NCBI RefSeq assembly: GCF_010499455.1
Contig: NZ_JAAGOH010000028.1
Span: 1 to 62,202, forward strand
Direction of reading: 5' to 3'
Source: Ideonella livida
GTDB taxonomy: Bacteria > Pseudomonadota > Gammaproteobacteria > Burkholderiales > Burkholderiaceae_C
Length of the DNA stretch: 62,202 nucleotides
The position numbers and the translations under genes are program-made. Of the stretch, positions 8,965 to 17,583 are shown piece after piece (the stretch's first letter is position 1; each line of letters begins with the position of its first letter). The notes below the pieces were generated by a model. It was not told the origin of the DNA. It did no database searches and saw only the letters and a program-made list of their open reading frames with translations.

Positions 8965-9798
8965 ATGAACCCCGTCCTGAATGCCTCCGTGCGCTGGTCC
9001 CGTCGTGCCGCGCTGGGCACCGCCTTGGCAATGGGCAGCCTGCTGGCCAGCGGCCAGGCCCTGGCCGCTGAGCTGCGTGTCATCACCAGCGGCGCCTTCA
9101 CCGAGGCCTACAAGCAGCTGATCCCGCTGTTCGAGGCGGCCAGCGGCCACACCGTGCTCAGCAGCTTTGGCGCCTCGGTGGGCAACGCGCCCGATTCCAT
9201 CCCCAGCCGCTTTGCCCGGGGTGAGAAGTTTGACCTGGTCATCCTTTCTGAGACCGGTCTGGAGGCGCTGGAGAAGGCTGGCAAGCTGGTGCCCGGCTCG
9301 CGGCAAGACCTGGCGCGCTCGGCCATTGGCGTGGCGGTGCGCAAGGGCACGCCCAAGCCCGACATCTCCACCGTGGCCGCGCTCAAGCAGACGCTGTTGA
9401 ACGCCAAGTCGGTGGCGTACTCGGCCAGTGCCAGCGGCACCTACCTGTCCACCGTGCTGTTCCCCAAGCTGGGCGTGGCCGAGCAGCTGGAGAAGACCGG
9501 CAAAAAGATCTTCAGCGAGCGCGTGGGCGCCGTGGTGGCCCGCGGGGATGCCGAGCTGGGCTTTCAGCAGGTCAGTGAGCTGATCTACTTCAAGGAGCTG
9601 GACTTTGTGGGCACCCTGCCCGAAGAGGTGCAGCAAAGCCTGTTCTTCTCCGCCGGCCTGGTGCAGGACAGTGAGCAGGCGGCGGTGGCCCAGCAGTTGG
9701 TGCGCTTTCTGCGCTCGGCGGCGGTGGCGCCGATGGTGCGCGCCACCGGCCTGGACCCGGTGGGCCAGCCGGCGGCAGCAGGTACAAACGCACGATGA
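8965..9798 (+). CDS. ModA-like substrate-binding protein (oxyanion or small-ligand binder)
   Basis: About 277 residues with a signal peptide (RWSRRAALGTALAMGSLLAS, cleavage near ALAAE). The mature fold resembles molybdate-binding ModA: it starts ELRVITSGAFTEAYKQL and contains FGASVGNAPDSI, FDLVILSE and a late segment on a GDAELGFQQVSEL pattern. I chose the ATG at 8965 because AGGAGA lies eight bases before it; the ATG at 8941 overlaps the preceding stop and lacks one. No ModB or ModC partner is nearby, and its stop overlaps the first CHR gene by four bases. The ligand could be an oxyanion or an organic acid. Confidence 0.8.
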   Translation: MNPVLNASVRWSRRAALGTALAMGSLLASGQALAAELRVITSGAFTEAYKQLIPLFEAASGHTVLSSFGASVGNAPDSIPSRFARGEKFDLVILSETGLEALEKAGKLVPGSRQDLARSAIGVAVRKGTPKPDISTVAALKQTLLNAKSVAYSASASGTYLSTVLFPKLGVAEQLEKTGKKIFSERVGAVVARGDAELGFQQVSELIYFKELDFVGTLPEEVQQSLFFSAGLVQDSEQAAVAQQLVRFLRSAAVAPMVRATGLDPVGQPAAAGTNAR

Positions 9799-10481
9799 CC
9801 GTCCCGCCGCCACCCTCGGCCCCCGCCCCGCTGGATCCGCAGGCTGCACCGCAGCAGCCCGGTGGCCCGGGGGAGCTGTTCACCGCCTTCACCTGGACGG
9901 CGTTGCAGGGCTTTGGTGGTGTGCTGGCGGTGGTGCAGCGTGAGCTGGTGGAGCGCCGGGGCTGGTACTCCAACGCGGGTTTTGTGCAGGACTGGGCGGT
10001 GGCCCAGGTGCTGCCCGGGCCCAATGTGTGCAACCTGGCGCTGATGCTGGGCGACCGCACCCACGGCTGGCGGGGGGCGCTGGCGGCGCTGGCCGGCCTG
10101 CTGGTGGCGCCGCTGCTCATCCTGCTGACGCTGGCGGTGCTGGTGGGCGGTGCCGCCAGCCACCCGGCCTGGCAGGCGCCGCTGCAGGGCGCGCTGCGTG
10201 GCATGGGGGCGGTGGCTGCCGGCCTGATTGCCGGTACCTCGCTCAAACTCTTCATGGCCCTGCGCGGCCACCCGTTGCGCTGGGCTGGTGCGGGGGCGGT
10301 CGCTGCCTGCGCCTTTGCGGGCCTGGTGGTGGCCGGCTGGCCTTTGACCGCCCTGGTGCCCGGCCTGGGCACCGTGGCCTGCGCCCTCACCGCCTGGCGC
10401 CTGCACCGGGCCGATCTCGCCCATCACGCTGGACGTGCCGCCGCTGCGCCGGCCCACCCCCCGCAGGATCGCACCCCATGA
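9795..10481 (+). CDS. Chromate-type (CHR family) transporter, first half-size subunit
   Basis: A 228-residue membrane protein of the short-chain CHR family. A proline-rich cytosolic start is followed by the domain opening FTWTALQGFGGVLAVVQREL, a QVLPGPNVCNLALMLGDR motif and about five to six hydrophobic spans. Short CHR proteins work as pairs with opposite membrane orientation, and the partner follows with a 4-base overlap. The family exports chromate, but many members in non-resistant operons have unknown substrates. Its start overlaps the stop of the ModA-like gene, an unusual partner. Confidence 0.85.
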   Translation: MTVPPPPSAPAPLDPQAAPQQPGGPGELFTAFTWTALQGFGGVLAVVQRELVERRGWYSNAGFVQDWAVAQVLPGPNVCNLALMLGDRTHGWRGALAALAGLLVAPLLILLTLAVLVGGAASHPAWQAPLQGALRGMGAVAAGLIAGTSLKLFMALRGHPLRWAGAGAVAACAFAGLVVAGWPLTALVPGLGTVACALTAWRLHRADLAHHAGRAAAAPAHPPQDRTP

Positions 10482-11059
10482 GCCCCACCGACTGGCTGGA
10501 CCTGATCTGGCGTCACCTCACGCTTTCCTTGCTGGCCGTGGGAGGCGCCATCACCTTGGCGCCGGCGCTGCACCAGTACCACGTCGGCGAGCACGCCTGG
10601 CTGAGCGAGGCCGAGTTTGCCCAGGCCCTGACCCTGGCCCAGGCCGCGCCAGGGCCCAACGCGCTGTTCATCGCCCTGCTGGGCTGGCAGGTGGGCCTGC
10701 ACAGCGCCGCCGGCGGCCCGTGGTGGTGGCAGGGGCTGTGCGGCCTGGCCGCCGCGCTGGCCGTGCTGGCCGCCCTGCTGCTGCCCAGCAGCCTGCTGAC
10801 CCTGACCCTCACCCGCTGGACCCAGCGCCACCGTCAACACCTGGGCGTGCGCGCCTTCCGTCAGGGCCTGGCGCCGGTGGTGGTGGGCGTGCTGGGGGCG
10901 GCCAGCATGCTGCTGCTGCAGGGCCAAAGCGGTGGCCGCTGGCCGGAGGCCCGCTGGGCCGTGGCCGGCGTGGTGATGCTGCTGGTGTGGCGCACCAAGC
11001 TCCACCTGCTGTGGATGCTGGCCGCCGGCGCCGCGCTGGGCAGCTTGGGTTATTTGTGA
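10478..11059 (+). CDS. Chromate-type (CHR family) transporter, second half-size subunit
   Basis: A 193-residue membrane protein. The ATG at 10478 overlaps the upstream stop. The CHR pattern appears as LLAVGGAITLAPALHQYHV, then the conserved AQAAPGPNALFIALLGWQVG and several Leu/Ala-rich spans. With the upstream half it makes up the two-domain equivalent of full-length ChrA. It ends the tcu operon; only about 30 bases separate it from the convergent lrp-type gene. Confidence 0.85.
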   Translation: MSPTDWLDLIWRHLTLSLLAVGGAITLAPALHQYHVGEHAWLSEAEFAQALTLAQAAPGPNALFIALLGWQVGLHSAAGGPWWWQGLCGLAAALAVLAALLLPSSLLTLTLTRWTQRHRQHLGVRAFRQGLAPVVVGVLGAASMLLLQGQSGGRWPEARWAVAGVVMLLVWRTKLHLLWMLAAGAALGSLGYL

Positions 11060-11089
11060 GCCTGCGGGCGGCTGACCGGCCCGGGTGAA

Positions 11090-11563
11090 TCAGTCGACCA
11101 CTGGCAAGGCTCGGGCCAGCGGCACCTCGTGCAGTGTGAAGCTGGTGTACACCTCGGCCACGCCGGGCAAGGCGCGCACCTGCCGCACCAGGCGGGCAAA
11201 GGCGTCATGGTCCGTGGCCACCAGCTCAATCTGGTAGTCGTAGCCGCCCGAGAGGTTCTGGCAGGACAAGGCGCCGCTCAATCCCGCCACCGCACGCTCA
11301 AAGGCTGCGGCGGTCTCCAGCGTGTGGTCCTTCATCTTCAGGCTCACAAAACCGTGCACGTCCAGGCCCAGCAGGCGCCGGTCCAGCGCCGCGTGGTAGC
11401 CCCGTATGAAGCCTGCCTGCTCCAGCAGCTGCACCCGCCGCCAGCACGGCGAGGGGGAGAGCGACACCTTCTCGGCCAGCTCGGCCATGGTGATGCGGCC
11501 GTTGGTCTGCAGGGCGCGCAGGATCTCGCGGTCGATGCGGTCCAGGTCGGGGGCGGACTTCAT
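11090..11563 (-). CDS. Lrp/AsnC-family regulator
   Basis: A 157-residue protein with an N-terminal HTH (LDRIDREILRALQTNGRI, then SPSPCWRRVQLLEQAG) and a C-terminal RAM ligand domain (GALSCQNLSGGYDYQIELV). The ATG at 11563 gives the usual Lrp length; upstream in-frame codons give an unlikely basic extension. It diverges from the aminotransferase gene at 11749, so it probably responds to an amino acid and controls that gene. The ligand is not visible. Confidence 0.9.
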   Translation of the reverse strand: MKSAPDLDRIDREILRALQTNGRITMAELAEKVSLSPSPCWRRVQLLEQAGFIRGYHAALDRRLLGLDVHGFVSLKMKDHTLETAAAFERAVAGLSGALSCQNLSGGYDYQIELVATDHDAFARLVRQVRALPGVAEVYTSFTLHEVPLARALPVVD

Positions 11564-11748
11564 GCGGTGGGGCCGGAGGTGTATCCGGTAGGTGGGTCGA
11601 GATTGGAAGAATATTCCAAGAACCTGCGCTTTCCGGGGCAGGAATTGGCAGCCTTTTTCAGCCCGGGGCACGGATGATGAAGCCGTGCCGGCCGGTGCCC
11701 GCCCTGGGTGCCCGCGCCTTTCTCCTCCTCATTCCCAGGCCTCTGTTC

Positions 11749-12936
11749 ATGTCCACTGCACTTTCTGGCGCCGCGCCCCAGGCCCGCCCCGCCGTCCGCC
11801 AACTGGCGGGCTCCCTCATCCGCGAAGTGGCCAACGCCGGCATGGGCCGCACCGATGTGCTGCCCTTCTGGTTTGGCGAATCCGACCGGCCCACCGCGCC
11901 CTACATCCATCAGGCGGCGCAGCAGTCGCTGGCTCAGGGGGAGACCTTCTACGCGCAGAACCTGGGCCGGCCCTACCTGCGTGAGGCCATCGCCGTCTAC
12001 CTGAGCGCCTTGCACGGCCGCCCGCTGGGGCCAGAGCGTGTGGTGTCGGTGCCCTCCGGCATGGCCGGCCTGTTGATGGCCTATGAGCTGCTGCTCTCTC
12101 CCGGTGACCGGGTGGTGGCCGTCACCCCGCTGTGGCCCAACTTGGTGGAGGCGCCACGCCTGTTCGGCGCCAGCGTGGCACGGGTGTCCTTGGTTGTTCA
12201 AGACGGCCGCTGGTCGCTGGACCTGCAGCGCCTGCTGGACGCGCTGACCCCCGACACCCGCCTGCTGGTGCTCAACTCACCCAACAACCCCACCGGCTGG
12301 ACGATTGATGCCGCCAGCTTGCAGGCCGTGCAGGCGCACTGCCGCCGCCACGGCATCTGGATCCTGAGCGACGACGTGTACGAGCGCCTGGTCTATGACC
12401 CCACCCAGGCCAGCGCCCCCTCGCTGCTGCGAACGGCCGACCCGCAGGATCGCCTCATCTCGGTCAACAGCTTCTCCAAGGCCTGGTGCATGACCGGCTG
12501 GCGCGCCGGCTGGATGGTGCTGCCCGCCAGCCTGGTGGACGACGCCGGCAAGGTGGCCGAGTACAACTTCTCCTGCCAGTTCGAGCCGGTGCAGCGTGCC
12601 GCCACCGCCGCCTTGCAACAGGGTGAGGCCGACGTGGCCCGCCTGCGCGAATCCCTCAGCCACAGCCGCCAGCTGCTGAGCACCGCCCTGGCCGCGCTGC
12701 CGGGTGTGGAGGTGCCCGAGGCCGGCGGCGCCATGTATGTGTTCTTCCGCCTGGCCGGCCACGGCGACTCTTTGGCGCTGGCCAAACAACTGGTGCAACA
12801 AGTCGGCCTGGGCCTGGCGCCCGGCGCCGCTTTTGGCGCCGAGGGCGAAGGCTGGCTGCGCTGGTGCCACGCCGTGAGCGATGACCACAAGCTGCGCGAG
12901 GGCGTGCAGCGGCTGCGGCGCTTTTTGGGCGTTTGA
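11749..12936 (+). CDS. Class I/II PLP-dependent aminotransferase
   Basis: A 395-residue fold-type I enzyme. Landmarks are NSPNNPTGW before the middle, SDDVYERLVYD (the PLP-ring aspartate and tyrosine) and the lysine motif SFSKAWCMTGWRAGW. A C-terminal GEGWLRWCHAV carries the likely carboxylate-binding region. It resembles aspartate/aromatic aminotransferase relatives; the substrate is not predictable. I chose the ATG at 11749, which gives a family-like N-terminus. The 185-base gap to the divergent Lrp gene should hold both promoters. Confidence 0.88.
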   Translation: MSTALSGAAPQARPAVRQLAGSLIREVANAGMGRTDVLPFWFGESDRPTAPYIHQAAQQSLAQGETFYAQNLGRPYLREAIAVYLSALHGRPLGPERVVSVPSGMAGLLMAYELLLSPGDRVVAVTPLWPNLVEAPRLFGASVARVSLVVQDGRWSLDLQRLLDALTPDTRLLVLNSPNNPTGWTIDAASLQAVQAHCRRHGIWILSDDVYERLVYDPTQASAPSLLRTADPQDRLISVNSFSKAWCMTGWRAGWMVLPASLVDDAGKVAEYNFSCQFEPVQRAATAALQQGEADVARLRESLSHSRQLLSTALAALPGVEVPEAGGAMYVFFRLAGHGDSLALAKQLVQQVGLGLAPGAAFGAEGEGWLRWCHAVSDDHKLREGVQRLRRFLGV

Positions 12937-12966
12937 AGGTTGGACGGCCCGGCGTGTGGCGGCGAC

Positions 12967-13452
12967 TCAGGGGCTGCTGGCCGGCCGGGGCGGCAGGCGC
13001 AGCACCACGCGCAGTCCGGGCTCTTTGGTCGGCGCCAGCAGGTAGCCAATGGCGTTGGGGTCGGCGCGCAGACGCCGTGCCATGTCCGCGTCGTCACGGG
13101 CCTGGAGGGGCGGACGCAAGCGACCCGAGAACTGCAGGCGTGCCCAGTGGCTGTCCACCTGGGCGGGTGTGGCCTGGCCCAGGCCGGCATAGAACAGGGC
13201 GCGGGCCTCGGCGCCGCGGTGCTGTTCAATGGGCTGGGTGGCGGGGTGACCGGGCAGGGCGGTTCGCCGGCCGGTGTAGAGGTCAAAGAGCTGGCGCACT
13301 TCGGCGGTGGTGACGGCACTGCCCTGGCCCACCACCACCAGCAGCTCGGGTTCGGGCCCGCCCTGGGCCCGGGCGACGATGGGCACGCCCAGCCCGGCCA
13401 GGCTGGTGGCCATGGCCAGGGTGAAGGCGTGGCAAAGGAGGGGGTGGTGCAT
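12967..13452 (-). CDS. Small secreted PstS-like (PBP-like) protein
   Basis: About 161 residues with a signal peptide (hydrophobic run to VPIVARAQG). The mature part begins PELLVVVGQGSAVTTAEVRQLFDLYTGRRT, which is the opening of the PstS/PBP-like fold with its 'dlf.iftGk..' signature, but it is far shorter than a real PstS. A DPNAIGYLL phrase matches the usual 'gaIGYl' segment. GAGGTGGGG lies just before the ATG. It is 13 bases downstream of the outer-membrane barrel gene, so it is part of the same operon. The ligand is unknown; the protein may feed a periplasmic signal to the cyclase. Confidence 0.75.
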   Translation of the reverse strand: MHHPLLCHAFTLAMATSLAGLGVPIVARAQGGPEPELLVVVGQGSAVTTAEVRQLFDLYTGRRTALPGHPATQPIEQHRGAEARALFYAGLGQATPAQVDSHWARLQFSGRLRPPLQARDDADMARRLRADPNAIGYLLAPTKEPGLRVVLRLPPRPASSP

Positions 13453-13465
13453 GGCAAGCCCCACC

Positions 13466-14755
13466 TCAAAAGATGAAGTCATACGAGGCGCTGAACACCT
13501 GCGCGTTGCCCACCGCCGGGCTGGGCTGACTGGTGTCGTGCAGTTGGTCCCACTGCAGCTTGAAGGCCGTGCCGGGATGCAGCTCCCGGCGCCAGGCCAG
13601 CAGCCAGCCATGGTGGCCGTAAGTGCCCAGGCCGGTGTCCAAAGACGTTTCCTGGTAAGCGTTGTGTCCGGCGGTCCAGGTGCTGGCCCCGTCGCGCCAG
13701 CCCAGCGTGGCCAGGTGGAAGCGCGCCCGGTAGTGCAGGGCGGGGCGGTGGGTCTGGCCCCATTCGCTGCGCAGTGCCCAGGGCCCCCAGTCGCGGTTGA
13801 TGGCCAGGCCCGAGAAGCGCTGCGGCGGGCCGCCCAACGGCACCTCCACCGTGCCGGTGCTGGCGTCGGTCTGGCGGTATTGGGCCTGCAGGTGGCTGAG
13901 CCGGCCGCTCCAGCCGTCTTGGGAGGCCTCCAGCACCAGACCGCGGATGTCTCGCCATTCCAGCGTGCGCGAGCGCAGGTCGAACAGGCCCAGGAAGGCG
14001 TTGTCGGTGCTGCGTTCCTGCCCCAGCAGCAGCTCGGCGCGCAAGTTCAGTGCGCCCTGCCGATGGGTGTAGGCCAGGCTCAGGCCGTTGTAGTTGACGA
14101 CGTCCCAGCCGTAGACGTCGGGGCTGGGTCGCACGGTGTCAAAAGCGAAGCCCACGTCCTGGAAGTCGGAGTAGTGGTATAGCGGTAGCCGCTTGCGCCC
14201 CAGCTGCAGCTGCCAGTCGGGGCTGAGCCGCCAGGTGGCGTAGGCCCATTCCAGCTGCAGCGGGCGGCGCAGGGCGGTGCGGGCGGTGAGCTGGGTGGTC
14301 AGACTCAGTTGGGGGGCCAGACGCCAGTCGGCCTGCAGGCCGGCACGGGTTTCAGGTTGCAGGCTCCAGTGGTCCTGGTACAGGCCGCCATGGGCCCAGT
14401 CGGCCACAAAGCGTGTGCACGGCCCGGCCTGGGTGCCACCCAGCTGCGCCGCGCTGCAGGCACCGGCCGTGCGGCCCAGCACCAAGGAGCCAAAGCCACT
14501 CAGGCTGAAGGTCCCGGGGTCGCGGGTCCCCGCCGCAGCCCCCGCCGACGTCGGCGGACTGGCTGCAGTCTGGCCGACGGGCGGGGCCGATGCCGGGTCC
14601 GTGGCCGCGACCCCCTGGGCCCAGCCCGTGGTGGCTGGCACGGCCCCCAGCAGCGGCAGCAGCAGTGCGGATCCCCAGACACCCAGCACCGCCAGGCTGG
14701 GCGACGTGACCGGGGCGGCGGGCGGGGCCACAGGTGCCAGGTGATCAAGCGGCAT
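13466..14755 (-). CDS. Outer-membrane beta-barrel (porin-like) protein
   Basis: A 429-residue secreted protein. An N-terminal hydrophobic segment ending TGWAQG is followed by a Pro/Ala/Thr linker (about residues 48-80) and then alternating strands rich in Trp, Tyr and Gln. It ends SASYDFIF; the terminal Phe is the standard signal for the BAM machinery. Cys99 and Cys113 could form a disulphide loop. No specific porin family is certain. It overlaps the cyclase gene by 11 bases and precedes the PstS-like gene by 13, so the three are co-translated. Confidence 0.8.
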   Translation of the reverse strand: MPLDHLAPVAPPAAPVTSPSLAVLGVWGSALLLPLLGAVPATTGWAQGVAATDPASAPPVGQTAASPPTSAGAAAGTRDPGTFSLSGFGSLVLGRTAGACSAAQLGGTQAGPCTRFVADWAHGGLYQDHWSLQPETRAGLQADWRLAPQLSLTTQLTARTALRRPLQLEWAYATWRLSPDWQLQLGRKRLPLYHYSDFQDVGFAFDTVRPSPDVYGWDVVNYNGLSLAYTHRQGALNLRAELLLGQERSTDNAFLGLFDLRSRTLEWRDIRGLVLEASQDGWSGRLSHLQAQYRQTDASTGTVEVPLGGPPQRFSGLAINRDWGPWALRSEWGQTHRPALHYRARFHLATLGWRDGASTWTAGHNAYQETSLDTGLGTYGHHGWLLAWRRELHPGTAFKLQWDQLHDTSQPSPAVGNAQVFSASYDFIF

Positions 14756-16433
14756 GGGCGGTGTCCGGTGTCAAGGCGTCCAAAGTCGCTTCAGCCACCG
14801 CAAAGCAGCCCTTGCCCGCCTGCTTGACGACATACATGGCCTGATCCGCAGCGGCCAAAAGACCCACGGGCGAGTGGGCATGAAGGGGATAGCTTGCGGC
14901 GCCCACACTGGCCCCGACCTGGCAGCTGCGGCCATCGGTCAGCGGCACGGGTTGGCGCAGCTGCTCAATGAGCTGCAGGGCCTGCTGGCGCACCTCGGGG
15001 GCATGAGCGTCCAAGCCCGGTAGCAGCACCACCAGTTCGTCGCCACCCAGCCGGCCTACCAGGTCTTCGCGGCGCCGGAAGATCAGCCGCAGCCGCTGCG
15101 CCGTGGTCACCAGCACCTGGTCGCCAGCGGCGTGGCCGAGCTGGTCGTTGACCGCCTTGAACCCGTCCAAGTCGATGTAGAGCAGCGCCAGCGGCTCGCC
15201 ACGGTCGCGTGCCTGGTTCAGCGCATGTTGCAGGTGGCGTTCAAAGAAGGCGCGGCTGCGCAGGCCGGTCAGGGTGTCGTGGTCGGCCAGGTGCCGGGTG
15301 CGCTCTTCTTCCAGTTTGCGCTGGGTGATGTCATGCAGTGCGCCCTCCACGCTCCAGCGCTGCCGGTCGGTGTCCTCCACGGGCAAGGGGCTCAGCACAC
15401 AGTGGGCCCAGAAGACGGGCCGGCCGGCGGCCACCAGCGGCAGGTCAGCCGACTGGGTCTGGCCGGTCTGGCGCACCGCAGCCACCAGATCGGCCAGGCC
15501 CGCGCCGGTGGGGTCCAGCAGGCCCACGGCGCCGCCCTGGGCAGCCAGTTGCTGGCGGCCTTCGGGCCAGCCCAGCAGGCGCGCCAGGGCTGGGTTGGCG
15601 TCCAGCAGCCGGTCTTCGCCGTCCAGCAGGAACTGTCCCGCAGCGCTGGCCACGAAGATGCTGCGGTAGCGCTGCTCCATGGCCGCGATCTCCGCGCGCA
15701 GGGCCCGTTCGCGCTGCAGGGCCTGTAGTTGCAATTGCAGCAGCTGGTTGACCGACTGGGTGACGGTGCCGATCTCGTCGTGCGCATGCTCCGGCGGCAG
15801 TGGCAGGCCCAATGCCTGCCCCGGCTGGGCGCTGGCCAGCCGCTCAGCCAGCTGGTGCATGGGTTGCGAGAGCAGACGGCGCGCCAGCCGCTGGACCACC
15901 GCCAGCGTGGTGGCCACCAGCAGGGCCTGGAGCAGCAGCAGGCGCAGGACTTCCGTGCGTACCTCTTCCTCCAGGTGGCCGGTGTTCATCCACACCTGCA
16001 GCCAGCCCACGGTTTCCGTGGCTGAAAACGGCGAGCTCAGCGGTACGGTCCAATGGGGGGTGGCCAGCAGGCTGAGGTCAGTCCCGGGGCGTGCCAGCTG
16101 GACCGACGGCGCCAGCGTGCGGTCTACCAGCCGCACCTCAACGGCCTGCACCGCGGGCAGGCGCACCAGGCCGGCCCCCAGCTCTTGCAGCACGGTGGCG
16201 TCAAAGGCATAGGCCCCAGCGGCCAGCGACGGCACCATCGCCTGCACGGCGGCTTCGACGGTCTGGTTCAGCTCCTGGCGCCGGTGTTCCGCCGCGAGCG
16301 GCCAGACCAAGGCGAGCATGGCCAGGACGAGGACCGCAGAGGTGAGCAGCAAGGCACGCCGAAAGCGGGCATGAAGACTGGATGACATTTGCAGTGGCGT
16401 CCCTGGGGGGCGCTCAGACTGGGTTTTGCGCAT
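14745..16433 (-). CDS. Membrane diguanylate cyclase (periplasmic sensor, HAMP, PAS, GGDEF)
   Basis: About 562 residues from the ATG at 16433 (GGACGAAAG precedes it; the ATG at 16388 and the GTG at 16511 are alternatives). Two membrane spans (about residues 28-46 and 162-180) bracket a periplasmic sensor region. A HAMP-like segment, a PAS domain (about 255-372) and a GGDEF domain follow. The active site reads GGDEL (463-467), an accepted variant, and an RxxD inhibitory site is present at 454-457 with correct spacing, so an active, feedback-inhibited c-di-GMP synthase is expected. It is the first gene of the operon with the porin and PstS-like genes. Confidence 0.9.
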   Translation of the reverse strand: MRKTQSERPPGTPLQMSSSLHARFRRALLLTSAVLVLAMLALVWPLAAEHRRQELNQTVEAAVQAMVPSLAAGAYAFDATVLQELGAGLVRLPAVQAVEVRLVDRTLAPSVQLARPGTDLSLLATPHWTVPLSSPFSATETVGWLQVWMNTGHLEEEVRTEVLRLLLLQALLVATTLAVVQRLARRLLSQPMHQLAERLASAQPGQALGLPLPPEHAHDEIGTVTQSVNQLLQLQLQALQRERALRAEIAAMEQRYRSIFVASAAGQFLLDGEDRLLDANPALARLLGWPEGRQQLAAQGGAVGLLDPTGAGLADLVAAVRQTGQTQSADLPLVAAGRPVFWAHCVLSPLPVEDTDRQRWSVEGALHDITQRKLEEERTRHLADHDTLTGLRSRAFFERHLQHALNQARDRGEPLALLYIDLDGFKAVNDQLGHAAGDQVLVTTAQRLRLIFRRREDLVGRLGGDELVVLLPGLDAHAPEVRQQALQLIEQLRQPVPLTDGRSCQVGASVGAASYPLHAHSPVGLLAAADQAMYVVKQAGKGCFAVAEATLDALTPDTAHAA

Positions 16434-16546
16434 ACTTTCGTCCGGCGGGGGGGCGACTTGAGCGCCAACCGCGGCGGCGCCAGGTTTTTGCCGGTTCTGC
16501 ACGCCGTTCACGATGCCGGCTCACCTGCCCGTGTCTTCAAGCCGCC

Positions 16547-17461
16547 TCACCACCCCCCATCCACCGCCTGCCGGTGCGGCTCAAACGCCGCCAGCAAGGC
16601 ATCCACCAGCGCCCGGGTCTTGGCCGCCAGCAGCGGGCGCGCGGGGAACACGGCGTGAATGTCGGCCGGCGGCAGGGTCCAATCCGGCAGCACCTGCACC
16701 AGGGTGCCGGCGCGCAGCAGGGGGGCCACCTCCCACAGCGAGCGCATCAAGATGCCGTGCCCCTCCAGCGCCCAGGCCAGCACGCACTCGCCATCGTTGG
16801 CGGCCAGCGGGCCGCGCACCTTCACGGTTTCTGCCTTGCTGCCTTGGCGCAGGTGCCAGTGGCCAAAGATCTCGTCGGCCTCGCGGATGAACAGGCAGGC
16901 GTGTTGCGCCAGCTCGCGCGGGGTGGCGGGCGTGCCGGCGCGCTGCAGGTAGGCGGGGGCGGCGCACAGCACGCGCTGGTTGTGCGCCAGCAGCCGGGCG
17001 GAGAGGCGGCCGTCGGGCACCTCGCCAAAGCGCACCTGCACATCAAACCCTTCTTCCACCAGGCTCAGGGGCCGCTCGCTCAGGTGCAGCTGCACCTCCA
17101 CCTGCGGATGCCGCCGGGCAAAGGCTGAGAGCAGGGGCGCGATGTGCCGCCGGCCAAATCCCAGCGTGGCGCTCACCCGCAGCAGGCCTTGCGGCTGGCT
17201 GCGTGCACCGGCCACCGTGGCCTCCAGCGCCTGCAGCTCCTCCAGCACCCGGGCGCCGCCGGCCAGGTAGGTTTCGCCCTCAGGCGTCAGGCTGATGCGC
17301 CGCGTGGTGCGCAGCAGCAGGCGCACGCCCAGCCGCCGCTCCAGCGCGGCCAGGCGCTTGCTCACCGCCGGGGGCGTCAGCCCCAGTTGCTGGGCCGTGG
17401 CCGCCAAGCTGCCCTGGCGCACCAGCAGGCTGAAAAAAGCGAGGTCAGAAAAACCGTCCAT
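16547..17461 (-). CDS. LysR-family regulator
   Basis: A 304-residue LysR protein. The HTH spans about residues 3-62 (FSDLAFFSLLVRQGSLAATA, TPPAVSKRLAALERRLG) and the ligand domain follows. The CRP-like phrase SATLGFGRRHIAPLL places it in the DmlR/DsdC-like branch common in Burkholderiales. It diverges from the hydrolase gene at 17584 across 122 bases, which hold the perfect 10-bp palindrome ATTCATGAAT (17470-17479). It therefore likely controls the hydrolase-leuC-leuD set. The effector is unknown. Confidence 0.9.
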   Translation of the reverse strand: MDGFSDLAFFSLLVRQGSLAATAQQLGLTPPAVSKRLAALERRLGVRLLLRTTRRISLTPEGETYLAGGARVLEELQALEATVAGARSQPQGLLRVSATLGFGRRHIAPLLSAFARRHPQVEVQLHLSERPLSLVEEGFDVQVRFGEVPDGRLSARLLAHNQRVLCAAPAYLQRAGTPATPRELAQHACLFIREADEIFGHWHLRQGSKAETVKVRGPLAANDGECVLAWALEGHGILMRSLWEVAPLLRAGTLVQVLPDWTLPPADIHAVFPARPLLAAKTRALVDALLAAFEPHRQAVDGGW

Positions 17462-17583
17462 GGCTGCACATTCATGAATTCAAAGACACAAAGCGAGTCT
17501 TCAGAAAACATTATGTGGACTGTGTTCATCACTAGCATGGGCACACCCGCTGCGCTGAACCCGACCTGAACGCCTCCACCGCC

